NCBI RefSeq assembly: GCF_001729785.1
Contig: NZ_CP017183.1
Location: 1,860,001-1,924,000, forward strand
DNA length: 64,000 nt
Source: Enterobacter hormaechei subsp. xiangfangensis
GTDB lineage: Bacteria; Pseudomonadota; Gammaproteobacteria; Enterobacterales; Enterobacteriaceae
Direction of reading: 5' to 3'
The notes beneath the pieces are model-generated. The model saw only the letters and a list, made by a program, of their open reading frames with translations. It was not told the origin of the DNA and made no database searches. Below are positions 19,173 to 32,939 of the stretch, piece after piece (the first letter of the stretch is position 1; each line of letters opens with the position of its first letter). Position numbers and translations under genes: made by a program.

Positions 19173-19793
19173 TTATTGCCAGCGAGAAATCTCAATCACC
19201 TCGCCGCCGGGCGGAATATCGTCCTCATCATGCGTGACCAGCACCACCGGGATCCTGCGCTGGCGAGTGACCTCGAATACCCACGCCCGGAATGAGGCGC
19301 GCAGCGTTTTATCCAGTCGACTGAACGGCTCGTCGAGCAGCAATGCCTGCGGCTGGGCGAGAAGGGCGCGCAACAGGCTGACCCTGGCGCGCTCGCCGCC
19401 GGAAAGGGTCGCCGGATCGCTGGTGTAGTGGTTTGCCAGCCCGGCAGTCTCCAGGGCCTGCTCGACCGCGTTGCGGCGGGCGCGCCCGACGATGTGCGCC
19501 GGCAGCGCCAGCATCAGGTTTTGCCCCACGCTGAAGGCGTCAAACAGCAGGGCATCCTGAAACAGAATGCCGATCCCGCGCGTTTCCACGGGGAGCATAT
19601 CGCAGCGACGATCGTTCAGCCACAGCTCGCCGTGCGCCTTAAAATCAGCGGATAACGCCCCCACCATCCAGGCGAAAAGGGTCGATTTCCCACTCCCGGA
19701 GGGCCCCATCAGCGTGACGATCTCCCCTGCCGGGACGCGGAAGTTGACCTCATGTAAGAGCGGCGCAATGGTGAGATTTTTCACGGTCAGCAT
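19173..19793 (-). CDS. ynjD: ABC transporter ATP-binding protein YnjD
   Basis: The 206-residue ATPase has Walker A GPSGSGKST at residues 30-38, signature LSGGERAR, Walker B LLLDEP and a switch histidine in VTHDEDD. Its start overlaps the ynjC stop as TAATG, so it is translated together with the permease. It energises YnjC with YnjB as the binding protein. The reading frame stays open for 174 codons upstream inside ynjC, but that part is an out-of-frame shadow and is excluded. Confidence 0.95.
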   Translation of the reverse strand: MLTVKNLTIAPLLHEVNFRVPAGEIVTLMGPSGSGKSTLFAWMVGALSADFKAHGELWLNDRRCDMLPVETRGIGILFQDALLFDAFSVGQNLMLALPAHIVGRARRNAVEQALETAGLANHYTSDPATLSGGERARVSLLRALLAQPQALLLDEPFSRLDKTLRASFRAWVFEVTRQRRIPVVLVTHDEDDIPPGGEVIEISRWQ

Positions 19794-21322
19794 TAACGTA
19801 ATCCTTGTCTGTGACGGCCCACGAGCCGGGAGAGCAGCGCGGCAAGGGCAAATACGCTGCTGGTCAACAACAACAGACCCAGCGCCCGGCTGGCGAGGAT
19901 CGGAATGCTGCCGCCGCTGCTGAGGGCGACCGCCTCCGTCGTCAGGGTGGTGAAACGTCCCGCCCCCAGCCAGAGGGTAGGCATGTACTGGGCCATGCTC
20001 ACGGAAAAGCCGGTGGCAAAGGCCAGCAGGGCCGGACGAACCATCAATGGGCATTTCACTAGCCAGAAAATTTTCGCCCGCCGCCAGCCCAGCGTTCTGG
20101 CAGTGAGGATAAGCCGGGGATCGAGCCGGCGCCAGGCCGGTTGTAGCACCAGGAGCATCCACGGGAGAACCCATAGCATATGGCTCCAGAGCACCGCAGC
20201 GTACTGGCCGTCGATGCCCAGCCACAGCGCCACGGCATACTGCCCGGACACGAGGGGCAGCGCCGGGAGGGCAAGCGGCAGCCAGATCCACACCGCGCCG
20301 CGCTGGGATCCCCACTCAAGCCAGAGCATGAGGATGGCCAGCGCTGTCAGGCTGGACAGCAGCCCCAGTGAAAGGCTGTCGCTGACGGGGCCGATGTCGT
20401 CCCGGCGTGCCAGCATCAGCAGAACCAGCGCACAGAGCACGCCGCACAGCGGCAGTAACCCGCCCAGCACCCGTGCGGGCAGCGCACTATGCGAAGCGCG
20501 ACGTCCCCCGGAGGGGTCAGGCTGGGCGCGCCGCCATGCCGTCCAGAAGCCGTATCCCACCGCGGCAAGCGCCGCCAGCAGCAGGAGCAACACCAGACAC
20601 AGCAGCGTTCCCTTGGTTTGCTGCTGCGCATCGCCCTGGGTGAGCCACTGCCAGGCCAGCACCGCCAGCGTAGGCGGGTTGCCCGGCCCGAGCACGATCG
20701 TCACATCCACCACGGAAAGGGACCAGGCGAGCACCGCCAGCATCACGGCGCCCAGCGCGGGGGCGATTGCCGGGAGGACGAGCCAGTAGAGCGCCTGCAT
20801 TCGTCCGTAGCCGAAGGTATGCAGGACAATTTTCTGCTGTGCGAGGCGCTTTTCAGGCAGCGCGGCGTAGATTGCCCACAGAACGAACGCGCTCTCTTTG
20901 ACCGCAAGCGTCAGGCCAAGCCCGATACCGTAGCGGTCAAGCTGCGGCGAACAGACTGTACAGATCCGGTAAAACTGCCCCCCTTCCGCAAACAGCAGCA
21001 GCGCGCTGGTGGCGAAGGCGACGTGCGGCACGGCTAACAGCCACGGCAAACGGGTGCTCAGGCGCTGCCAGCCTTCACCCGGCCAGAGAAGCGCAAGCAG
21101 GGTCAGGGCGATAAACAGTGAGCCCAGCGTCGCGATAAGCGCTGACACCAGCGTGGCGGCCAGCGCCTGCGGCAGCTGCGGGTCGGCAAACAGCGTCGCC
21201 CAGTTGCCGGGAGAAAACGCCGGGGCCAGCAGCATGCCGCTGGCGGGAAGCAGGGGCAGATAGATGACCGCCATTGCCGCCCAGACCAGCCCGCTTAGCG
21301 GGTTCCGTAGCGGCGAAGCCAT
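19793..21322 (-). CDS. ynjC: ABC transporter permease YnjC (two fused domains)
   Basis: A 509-residue inner membrane protein with about 12 hydrophobic segments, built from two tandem permease domains of the type found in thiamine and iron transporters (SfuB/ThiP-like). E. coli YnjC has 511 residues. It overlaps the ynjB end by 28 bases and the ynjD start by one base. The substrate is not known; a sulfur-related compound has been proposed because of the neighbouring rhodanese ynjE, which is inference. Confidence 0.93.
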   Translation of the reverse strand: MASPLRNPLSGLVWAAMAVIYLPLLPASGMLLAPAFSPGNWATLFADPQLPQALAATLVSALIATLGSLFIALTLLALLWPGEGWQRLSTRLPWLLAVPHVAFATSALLLFAEGGQFYRICTVCSPQLDRYGIGLGLTLAVKESAFVLWAIYAALPEKRLAQQKIVLHTFGYGRMQALYWLVLPAIAPALGAVMLAVLAWSLSVVDVTIVLGPGNPPTLAVLAWQWLTQGDAQQQTKGTLLCLVLLLLLAALAAVGYGFWTAWRRAQPDPSGGRRASHSALPARVLGGLLPLCGVLCALVLLMLARRDDIGPVSDSLSLGLLSSLTALAILMLWLEWGSQRGAVWIWLPLALPALPLVSGQYAVALWLGIDGQYAAVLWSHMLWVLPWMLLVLQPAWRRLDPRLILTARTLGWRRAKIFWLVKCPLMVRPALLAFATGFSVSMAQYMPTLWLGAGRFTTLTTEAVALSSGGSIPILASRALGLLLLTSSVFALAALLSRLVGRHRQGLR

Positions 21323-22464
21323 TCCTGCTCCAGGGCGTTAACCCAGGCGGCGTGCGGTTCGGGAAGCACATCAGGCGTGCCTGAGGGGGTAAAGGCGCGA
21401 AGCTGTTTTGCCGCTTTCGCAGGCAGTTTTTCGCCATCCAGCACGCTCGGGTCACCCCAGACGGCAGGATTAGCTTTGCGGATCTGCGCCTGTGGTGACA
21501 GCAGGAAATTCGCCACCACTTTCGCACCTGCGCTCGCGCTGGCGTTTGCCGGGATGGCGACAAAATGGACGTTGCCGATCATGCCTTTGAGAAAGCCGAA
21601 ACTGTAGCTGTCGGCAGGCAGTTCACCGCTCGCCACCTTTTGCATCGCATGGGCGGGGTTAAAGGTGAGCGACAGGTTCAGACTGCCGCTGGCCAGCAGC
21701 GTATCCATGCGCGCAGGCGACGGAGGAAAATCGTTTCCTTCGCGCCACAGCAGGGGGTGCAGCGTATCAAGGTAATCCCACAGCGGCGCGGTGACCTGCG
21801 CAAAGGTACTGTCTGGCGCGTTTTTTAACGCCTCCGGATGGGCGGTCAGCGCCAGCAGTAGCTGCTCAAGAAACGCCGTGCCGGTAAAATCCGGCGGTCG
21901 CGGATAGCTCACCTTGCCAGGGTGCTGTCGGGCGTATACCAGCAGCGCGTGGGGATCTGCCGGTGGTGTCGGCGTACTCGCTTTACGGGCGATAAAGGTT
22001 AATTGCGCGCCGCCCCACGGGGATTCTGCCCCATCGGTCGGGATGGCAAAATCTTCCGTTACCGGTTTACGGGTATCGACGTAGCGCCAGTTGGGCAGGG
22101 TTTGCGCCCAGCCGGTGAGCAGCAGGTTTGCCGCTTTCAGGTTGCGGAAGTTTTCCCCGTTTACCCAGAGCAGATCCACCGACCCGTTACTGCTACGTCC
22201 TGCGGCATGTTCCGTCTGGATCCGCTTCACCGCGTCGGCGGCATCGGCCAGATGAACGATCTTCAGGTTGATGGCGTAGTGCGTTTTCATCTCGCCGCTC
22301 ACCCAGTCGAGGTAGCGGTTAACGGCCTCATCACCGCCCCAGGCGTTAAACCAGACGGTCTGCCCGGTGGCCTGTTGCTGAATGGATTGCCAGCTCTCTG
22401 CGGCGAAGGCAGAGGTTGCCAGCAGCAGACTCGTCAGAAACGCGCAAAAACGCACCCGGCGCAT
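21295..22464 (-). CDS. ynjB: ABC transporter solute-binding protein YnjB
   Basis: A 389-residue periplasmic protein with signal peptide MRRVRFCAFLTSLLLATSAFA. It belongs to the extracellular solute-binding family 1 type. Length matches E. coli YnjB (388). The start lies 6 bases after the TVP38-family gene and the end overlaps ynjC by 28 bases, so ynjB-C-D form one transcription unit. Substrate unknown. Confidence 0.93.
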   Translation of the reverse strand: MRRVRFCAFLTSLLLATSAFAAESWQSIQQQATGQTVWFNAWGGDEAVNRYLDWVSGEMKTHYAINLKIVHLADAADAVKRIQTEHAAGRSSNGSVDLLWVNGENFRNLKAANLLLTGWAQTLPNWRYVDTRKPVTEDFAIPTDGAESPWGGAQLTFIARKASTPTPPADPHALLVYARQHPGKVSYPRPPDFTGTAFLEQLLLALTAHPEALKNAPDSTFAQVTAPLWDYLDTLHPLLWREGNDFPPSPARMDTLLASGSLNLSLTFNPAHAMQKVASGELPADSYSFGFLKGMIGNVHFVAIPANASASAGAKVVANFLLSPQAQIRKANPAVWGDPSVLDGEKLPAKAAKQLRAFTPSGTPDVLPEPHAAWVNALEQEWLRRYGTR

Positions 22465-22470
22465 AATGCC

Positions 22471-23142
22471 TCACTTTTTAATCGAAGGGATGTAACGGGA
22501 AAACAGCCAGCGAGTGACCAGCGGTAATAACCCTAACAGTGTAAAGGCGAACAGCAGTCCCGGCGACAGAATATCGCGCAGCGAGGTAAGTTTTCCCAGC
22601 TCGCGTCCGGCGTTCAGATAAATGACGGTGGCAGGTAGCATCGCAAGCTGGCTGACCCACCAGTAGTGACGCACCCTGAGACGGGTTAGCCCCATCAGCA
22701 AATTGACCAGAAAGAACGGGAACAACGGCATCAGGCGCAGGGCAAAAAGGTAGCGTGCTCCGTCGCGATCCATCCCCGCATCGATCGTATTCATCTGTGC
22801 GGCAAAGCGCCGCTGCACCCAGTCGCGCAGCAGATAACGGCTGACGAGCATGGCAAGCGTGGCGCCGAGCGTCGAGGCAAATGACACCAACAGCGTCGCC
22901 TCCCACAGGCTGAAAAGCGCCCCGCCGAGCAGCGTCAGAAGCGCGGCTCCGGGGATCGATAGCGCGGAGAGCAGAACGTAAACCGCAAAATAGAACAGCG
23001 CGCTCTGAAGGGGCGCTTGCTCCACACGAGCGAGCAACGTTTGCTGGTGTATTTTTAGCGTGTCGAGGGAGAGCATGCCCGGTGGAAGCAAAACAACAAT
23101 TAAAACAAATGCGCCCAGAAGACTGATTTTTTTAATATTCAC
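22471..23142 (-). CDS. TVP38/TMEM64 (DedA-like) membrane protein
   Basis: The 223 residues form about six hydrophobic segments. The family core is visible: GAALLTLLGGALFSLWEA and the LRLMPLFPFFLVNLLMGLTR signature. E. coli has two such genes, ydjX and ydjZ, between xthA and ynjA; only one remains here and I cannot say which it corresponds to. It sits 6 bases after xthA and 6 bases before ynjB, so it is cotranscribed with both. Role may be lipid transport; this is family knowledge only. Confidence 0.88.
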   Translation of the reverse strand: MNIKKISLLGAFVLIVVLLPPGMLSLDTLKIHQQTLLARVEQAPLQSALFYFAVYVLLSALSIPGAALLTLLGGALFSLWEATLLVSFASTLGATLAMLVSRYLLRDWVQRRFAAQMNTIDAGMDRDGARYLFALRLMPLFPFFLVNLLMGLTRLRVRHYWWVSQLAMLPATVIYLNAGRELGKLTSLRDILSPGLLFAFTLLGLLPLVTRWLFSRYIPSIKK

Positions 23143-23148
23143 TGAAGT

Positions 23149-23955
23149 TTACAGCTTGAACGTTGCCCATACCGGCGCATGGTCGGACGGCTTTTCCATG
23201 CTGCGGATGTCATAGTCGATACCGGTTTCGATGCAGCGTTCGGCCAGGGGGGCGCTCGCCAGCAGCAGATCAATACGCAGGCCCCGGTTGTCATCGAAGC
23301 CTTTAGAGCGGTAGTCAAACCACGAGAAACGGTCCTGCGTTTCCGGGTTAGCCGTGCGGAAAGTATCCACCAGCCCCCAACCCAGCAGGCGCTCCATCCA
23401 CTCGCGCTCCTCCGGCAGGAAAGAGCATTTGCCGGTGCGCAGCCAGCGCTTACGGTTCTCTTCGCCAATACCGATATCCAGATCCGTCGGGCTGATATTC
23501 ATGTCGCCCATGATAAGCACCGGGTTTTCTTTTTTGAGTTCGGTTGTCAGGTAGTTTTGCAGATCCTGATAAAACTTCGCTTTGGCCGGGAATTTGGTTT
23601 CATGATCGCGGCTTTCACCCTGCGGGAAATAGCCGTTGATGACGGTCACATTGCCGAGTGCGGAAGGAATTTCCGCCATGATGATGCGGCGCTGCGCCTC
23701 TTCACCGTCACCCGGGAAGCCACGGCGCACCGACACCGGCGTATCTTTGGTCAGCAGCGCAACGCCGTAGTGGCCTTTCTGACCGTGGTAAAAAACGTTA
23801 TAGCCCAGCTTCGCTACCTCTTCGAGCGGGAACATATCGTCGTGAACTTTTGTCTCCTGCAAGCCGATCACATCTGGCTGATGTTGCTCAACAATCGCTT
23901 CAAGCTGGTGAGGGCGGGCACGCAGGCCGTTGATATTAAAAGAGACAAATTTCAT
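23149..23955 (-). CDS. xthA: Exodeoxyribonuclease III
   Basis: The 268-residue AP endonuclease and 3'-exonuclease has the same length as E. coli XthA. N7 (FNING), E34 (LQETK), the GDMNI metal motif and the catalytic SDHAP histidine near 259 are all present. The ATG at 23955 gives the canonical [10 protein letters not shown]; an open stretch 25 codons upstream is not aligned. It heads the minus-strand run that continues with the TVP38 gene and ynjBCD. Confidence 0.97.
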   Translation of the reverse strand: MKFVSFNINGLRARPHQLEAIVEQHQPDVIGLQETKVHDDMFPLEEVAKLGYNVFYHGQKGHYGVALLTKDTPVSVRRGFPGDGEEAQRRIIMAEIPSALGNVTVINGYFPQGESRDHETKFPAKAKFYQDLQNYLTTELKKENPVLIMGDMNISPTDLDIGIGEENRKRWLRTGKCSFLPEEREWMERLLGWGLVDTFRTANPETQDRFSWFDYRSKGFDDNRGLRIDLLLASAPLAERCIETGIDYDIRSMEKPSDHAPVWATFKL

Positions 23956-24053
23956 AGTCGCTGCCAATGCAAGGTGAATAGTGCAAGGATGGTAGCAGAA
24001 TTTACGTCGTCTGTTATCCGCTTCGCCCAATTACTGCGACAGATAATGCCAAC

Positions 24054-24070
24054 GGTGCAATATTTGCACC
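24054..24070. promoter_or_regulatory. GGTGCA/TGCACC palindrome, possible NtrC enhancer region
   Basis: GGTGCA, five bases, TGCACC is a perfect inverted repeat about 240 bases upstream of the astC sigma-54 promoter, and the right half begins TGCACCATTTCGGCGC, close to the NtrC consensus. NtrC sites at a similar distance activate the E. coli astC promoter. Assignment is by motif and position only. Confidence 0.45.
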
Positions 24071-24206
24071 ATTTCGGCGCGTTTTGCCCTCGAACAGGGC
24101 GTAAACGACCGATAAATTTCGCGAGCGATCACAATTCCAGAATTATATTTGGCCTCTGCATACTCTTTCTTGTTTTCATGCGGCAAAGCGCCGCTTGTCG
24201 TAAAAA

Positions 24207-24236
24207 TATTCACTATTTATGCATTATAAGTGAATA
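24207..24236. promoter_or_regulatory. Inverted repeat upstream of astC, possible ArgR site
   Basis: TATTCACT and AGTGAATA form an 8-bp perfect inverted repeat around 14 AT-rich bases. The half sites resemble ARG-box halves (ATTCA, TGAAT). ArgR acts at the ast promoter in E. coli and Salmonella, but the full 18-bp ARG-box fit is imperfect here. Confidence 0.35.
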
Positions 24237-24300
24237 ACTCCATATTGTAACTCATTGATATTCTGTTACCCAAACCCATTTATGCATTTTTATCGCTGGC

Positions 24301-24315
24301 TGGCACGAACGCTGC
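24301..24315 (+). promoter_or_regulatory. Sigma-54 (-24/-12) promoter of the ast operon
   Basis: TGGCAC, five bases, CTGC has exact GG-N10-GC spacing and lies about 75 bases before astC. The E. coli ast operon has an RpoN promoter at the same place. Confidence 0.85.
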
Positions 24316-24358
24316 AATCTACATTCACAGTGCAAACACTCAATTATTTAACATTTAA

Positions 24359-29436
<5,078 letters not shown>

Positions 29437-29445
29437 GGAGACGAT

Positions 29446-30411
29446 ATGGAAAACTTACTGGCGCTGACGCTGGCCGAAGATACACCGGAGCGGCAAGAGG
29501 GGGCAGGCCCTTCGTTCCACTGGCGATGGCTGGGGCCGGGCGTGCTTGAACTGACGCCGACGGGGAAATATAACCTGTCGCTGCTGCTTTCTACCGGCAT
29601 TCACGGAAACGAAACCGCGCCCGTGGAGATTGTCGAACTATTGCTGCGCGCGCTGTATCGCGCAGAGATCACGCTGCACTGCCGTCTGCTGGTGGTACTG
29701 GGAAATCCGCCTGCGCTGGCGCAAAATAAACGGTACCTCGTGAGCGACATCAACCGCATGTTTGGTGGTCGCTGGGCGCAGTTTCCACAGAGTGATGAGA
29801 CGACTCGCGCGCAATGGCTGGAGAAGGTGGTCACGGCGTTTTTTGCCGGGGCGGGGGAAACGCGCTGGCACCTTGATCTGCATACGGCCATTCGCGCCTC
29901 GTACCACGTGCGTTTTGGCGTGTTACCGCAGCGTCATCAGCCGTGGGATGAGGCGTTTCTGACCTGGCTTGGCGACGCGGGGCTGGAGGCGCTGGTTTTC
30001 CACCAGACGCCAGGCGGCACTTTTACCCACTTCACCTGCGAAAATGTTGGCGCGTTATCCTGCACCCTGGAGCTCGGAAAAGCGCTGCCTTTCGGGCAAA
30101 ACGACCTGACGCGTTTTGCCCCTACGCATCAGGCGCTTCGGGCGTTGCTCGCCGGGGTTGCGCCGGAACCCTCCCGGGAACCCGTTGTGCGCTATCGGGT
30201 CGTGCAGCAGATCACGCGTCAAAGCGAGGCTTTCCAGCTTCATATGGCACCCCATACGCTGAACTTTACGCCGTTTCGCCAGGGCGTCCTGCTGGCGGAA
30301 GATGGTGAGACGCGCTATACGGTACAGAAATCCACGGAATATGTTTTATTTCCTAATCCGTCGGTCGCGTTTGGTTTGCGAGCAGGTCTGATGCTGGAAA
30401 AAATGCCCTGA
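29446..30411 (+). CDS. astE: Succinylglutamate desuccinylase
   Basis: The 321-residue zinc hydrolase ends the pathway by freeing glutamate and succinate. Zinc ligands H53 and E56 (GIHGNETAP) and H146 (HLDLHT), and the catalytic glutamate near 209 (CTLELGK), are present. AAGGAGACG stands before the ATG. It is the last gene of astCADBE; no strong terminator is visible after it. Confidence 0.96.
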   Translation: MENLLALTLAEDTPERQEGAGPSFHWRWLGPGVLELTPTGKYNLSLLLSTGIHGNETAPVEIVELLLRALYRAEITLHCRLLVVLGNPPALAQNKRYLVSDINRMFGGRWAQFPQSDETTRAQWLEKVVTAFFAGAGETRWHLDLHTAIRASYHVRFGVLPQRHQPWDEAFLTWLGDAGLEALVFHQTPGGTFTHFTCENVGALSCTLELGKALPFGQNDLTRFAPTHQALRALLAGVAPEPSREPVVRYRVVQQITRQSEAFQLHMAPHTLNFTPFRQGVLLAEDGETRYTVQKSTEYVLFPNPSVAFGLRAGLMLEKMP

Positions 30412-30534
30412 TCGTCTCCCCTCGCGCAGACCGGAGGGGAAATGAAGAATAAATTTCTTAACGTTAAAAGCGCTCTGGTATTGTTTGCGGAATATTCCTG
30501 GAGAATTGCTTTATTATTAAACGGCACTTCGCTA

Positions 30535-30552
30535 TACTTCTCCATAATCTCT
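30535..30552 (+). promoter_or_regulatory. BaeR-like box, distal copy, upstream of spy
   Basis: TTCTCCATAAT matches the central part of the BaeR consensus TTTTTCTCCATDATTGGC, but the final TTGGC is not conserved. About 200 bases ahead of spy. Confidence 0.4.
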
Positions 30553-30604
30553 TTAAAATCATCCTGTTGAATATTTTTGTTTCATCTCTCCACGCTTTTT
30601 CCTT

Positions 30605-30622
30605 AATTTCTCCACAATTGGC
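30605..30622 (+). promoter_or_regulatory. BaeR box upstream of spy
   Basis: AATTTCTCCACAATTGGC fits the BaeR consensus in TTTCTCCA and ATTGGC with one central mismatch. spy is a known BaeSR and CpxAR target in E. coli. Confidence 0.7.
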
Positions 30623-30748
30623 GAAAAGTTGTTTTTTACACTTTCATTGTTTTACCGTTGCTCTGACTAATTGACGATAAACGCCGTAAAGTTAATCTCG
30701 TCAACACGGCATAGCGCCGAAGAATAACTGAAAGTAAGGAAAGACATT

Positions 30749-31243
30749 ATGCGTAAATTAACTGCACTGTTTGTTGCCTCTACCCTGGCTCTGGGCGCTA
30801 CCAGCATGGCGTTCGCCGCCGATACCGCGACCACTACCGCCGCGCCGACGGAAGGCAAAATGATGATGCATCATAAAGGCAAGCCGGGTATGCACCATGA
30901 GATGATGATGTTTAAAGATCTGAACCTCACCGATGCGCAGAAGCAGCAGATCCGCGACATCATGAAAAGCCAGCGTGACCAGATGAAACGTCCTCCGCTG
31001 GAAGAGCGCCGCGCAATGCATGACATCATTGCCAGCGACAGCTTCGATAAAGCAAAAGCGGAAGCGCAGATCGACAAAATGGCCGAGCAGCATAAAGCAC
31101 GCATGCTGGCCCACATGGAAACCCAGAACAAGATTTACAACATTCTGACGCCGGAACAGAAAAAGCAATTTAATGCCAATTTTGAGAAGCGTCTGACAGA
31201 ACGTGCAGCGCCGGAAGGTAAAATGCCTGCACCAACCGAATAA
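30749..31243 (+). CDS. spy: Periplasmic chaperone Spy
   Basis: The 164-residue protein has a 23-residue signal peptide ending in AFA. The mature part is methionine- and histidine-rich and helical, with two LTxxQ motifs (LTDAQ, LTPEQ) that define the Spy/CpxP family. It forms a cradle dimer that holds unfolded envelope proteins without ATP. AAGGAAAG precedes the ATG. A BaeR box lies upstream and a strong terminator follows. Confidence 0.96.
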   Translation: MRKLTALFVASTLALGATSMAFAADTATTTAAPTEGKMMMHHKGKPGMHHEMMMFKDLNLTDAQKQQIRDIMKSQRDQMKRPPLEERRAMHDIIASDSFDKAKAEAQIDKMAEQHKARMLAHMETQNKIYNILTPEQKKQFNANFEKRLTERAAPEGKMPAPTE

Positions 31244-31260
31244 TCGGTTCACTCTCTTAA

Positions 31261-31320
31261 GACCGCCGGGCTCCTGTCTACAAAAGCGAAAACGCTGTGG
31301 ACAGGACCGGCGGTTTTTCT
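31261..31320 (+). terminator. Intrinsic terminator after spy
   Basis: ACCGCCGG at 31262-31269 pairs with CCGGCGGT at 31307-31314; inside it CCTGTC pairs with GACAGG and AGCG with CGCT, giving a long bipartite stem. TTTTTCTTTT follows. Confidence 0.85.
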
Positions 31321-31410
31321 TTTATCCCATGCCTAAGGTCTGGTCTGACTGCTGCCGATAATACGTCTGTGAAAATGCCCTGGCGCACGGTGCGTCCTTC
31401 AGGAGTGGTC

Positions 31411-31968
31411 ATGGAATTCTTTGATATCCGTAAAATGCCGGTCAGTCTCTGGCGTAATGGTGCGGGTGAGACGCGTGAGATTTGCTGTTTTCCTCCCGCG
31501 ACGCGGGATTTTTTCTGGCGGGCCAGTATTGCCTCCATCGCCAGTAACGGCGAATTCTCGGCGTTCCCGGGCGTTGACCGGGTGATTACGCTGCTGGAAG
31601 GCGGCGAGGTGACCCTGGATGCAGGCAGGGCGTTTTGTCATACTCTGAAGCATCACCAGCCTTACCGATTTGCGGGCGATCTGGCGGTGAAAGCCGTGCT
31701 CACAGAGGGGCAGATGTCGATGGACTTCAACATCATGACCCGACGGGATTGCTGCCAGGCAAAGGTGCGCGTTGCTACCCGAACGTTCACTACCTTCGCG
31801 TCACGCGGTGGGGTGGTCTTTGTCTTAAGTGGCGCCTGGCAACTGGGCGACAAATTACTGACCGCCGATCAGGGTGCCAGCTGGGAAGCGGGCAGTCATA
31901 CCCTCCGTTTACTGGAAACGAAGGGGTCGCTGCTGTTCAGTGAAATTACCTGGCTGCCGGGTCACTGA
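31411..31968 (+). CDS. ves: HutD/Ves-family cupin protein
   Basis: The 185-residue protein matches E. coli Ves ([51 protein letters not shown]). It is a small cupin of the HutD family whose biochemical role is uncertain; in E. coli it was reported as cold- and stress-linked. The ATG at 31411 has AGGAG eight bases upstream; the open frame 38 codons earlier covers the spy terminator and is excluded. It converges with cho with a 23-base overlap. Confidence 0.92.
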   Translation: MEFFDIRKMPVSLWRNGAGETREICCFPPATRDFFWRASIASIASNGEFSAFPGVDRVITLLEGGEVTLDAGRAFCHTLKHHQPYRFAGDLAVKAVLTEGQMSMDFNIMTRRDCCQAKVRVATRTFTTFASRGGVVFVLSGAWQLGDKLLTADQGASWEAGSHTLRLLETKGSLLFSEITWLPGH

Positions 31969-32824
31969 GGACGATGATCTCATATTTTCCGGTTAATAAT
32001 GGCTTACAGAGAATTTTGTAACCATCCTGATCGAACCCGGCAGGGGTGCGCAGCAGGGCGGTAGCGTCATCCAGGCTTTCAACGGCGCCAAGCCAGAGCC
32101 AGTTGCGGATGATGTGATAATGCGTCATCGCATCGCGGGTTTCTTTCAGCGCCACCGCGCCTTCCCACGGCCAGCAGTTAACGCTGATAGAGGCCAGGCC
32201 CGCCATAAACCGGGCATGATGTTCTTCAACGCTCTCTTTTCCACAACACGCCCCGGCGCAGCGTTTCAGCGCGGAGCGGAAACAGGCGCGACCGCGGGTG
32301 GTGGCTTCCAGTCCTAACAGGCCGTAACAAAGCTGTAATTCATCAGCCAGGGATTGCAGGGTTTGCAGTGCGGCACGTTTGTTGGCAAACAGACCGTAAA
32401 GATTGGGTTCATGCGAAAAATCCACTTCCCGGGCATAAACAACCTGCGGTTTTCCTGCGTTAACCTGCAAGGAACACAGCTGGCGGTTGCGGCGCAGGCG
32501 TTTGTTAAACAGCGGCTGCTGTTCCTTGATGAGCCGGGCTTCGAGCAGAAGCGCGCCCAGTTCGCCTGCCGTCTCGATCCAGGTGATCCGCCGGGACTGC
32601 CTGAGCATCGATGCTTCATCCGGCGTACGCAGGTGCGACATCACCCGGCTGCGGATATTCACGCTTTTGCCGATATAGAGCGGCATGGTATCGCTGTCGC
32701 CGTGGAAGAAATAGACGCCAGGCTGTTTAGGCAGAGCCTCAAGCCAGGGGCGAAGATGCTCGGGATATTCGTAGATAGCCGCCGCTTCAAACTCAAGACG
32801 CGGGGCGGATTGACGCCTGCTCAC
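31946..32824 (-). CDS. cho: UvrC-like excinuclease Cho
   Basis: This SOS-induced endonuclease makes the 3' incision in nucleotide excision repair on bulky adducts. The GIY-YIG domain is visible as GVYFF near residue 36 and YIGKS near 50, followed by [23 protein letters not shown]. The GTG at 32824 is selected: it aligns exactly with the E. coli start (M-x-R-R-x-x-x-P-R-L-E-F-E) and GGAG lies six bases upstream. Earlier ATGs at 32836 and 32851 exist, but the latter falls inside the LexA box. That gives 292 residues against 295 in E. coli. Confidence 0.93.
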   Translation of the reverse strand: MSRRQSAPRLEFEAAAIYEYPEHLRPWLEALPKQPGVYFFHGDSDTMPLYIGKSVNIRSRVMSHLRTPDEASMLRQSRRITWIETAGELGALLLEARLIKEQQPLFNKRLRRNRQLCSLQVNAGKPQVVYAREVDFSHEPNLYGLFANKRAALQTLQSLADELQLCYGLLGLEATTRGRACFRSALKRCAGACCGKESVEEHHARFMAGLASISVNCWPWEGAVALKETRDAMTHYHIIRNWLWLGAVESLDDATALLRTPAGFDQDGYKILCKPLLTGKYEIIVLSDPAAR

Positions 32825-32839
32825 ATACTGCTCCATATA

Positions 32840-32855
32840 CTGTTCAGGCATACAG
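32840..32855 (-). promoter_or_regulatory. LexA box upstream of cho
   Basis: CTGT, eight bases, ACAG within TACTGTTCAGGCATACAGTG is a perfect LexA operator. It is 16-31 bases upstream of the chosen start, where it would block transcription until DNA damage. Confidence 0.9.
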
Positions 32856-32884
32856 TGTAGCAGGTGTTCGGTGGTTAAAAAAGA

Positions 32885-32917
32885 GCCGGGTGGCGGTTAC
32901 GCCTTACCCGGCCTGTA
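32885..32917. repeat. Single REP-like element between cho and nadE
   Basis: GCCGGGTGGCG ... TACGCCTTACCCGGCCTG is one REP unit of the type seen as a pair at 6790-6865. It lies after the nadE stop and upstream of cho. Confidence 0.75.
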
Positions 32918-32939
32918 AAACTGAGTTACCGTTTTGCTT

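Larger units (their letters stand above)
30412..30748. other. astE-spy spacer
   Basis: The 337-base gap is AT-rich. It holds two BaeR-like boxes (30535-30552 and 30605-30622) that face spy, and scattered GTAAA pentamers that could be CpxR half-sites but are not properly spaced. No open frame with a ribosome site was found, and no intrinsic terminator for astE. Confidence 0.55.

Noticed and set aside
19794..20315. N-terminal extension of ynjD by 174 codons
   Set aside because: Lies out of frame within ynjC; the ATPase proper starts at the TAATG overlap.
30640..30700. GTAAA/TTTAC pentamers upstream of spy as CpxR box
   Set aside because: The two pentamers are about 11 bases apart rather than five, so the standard CpxR spacing is not met.
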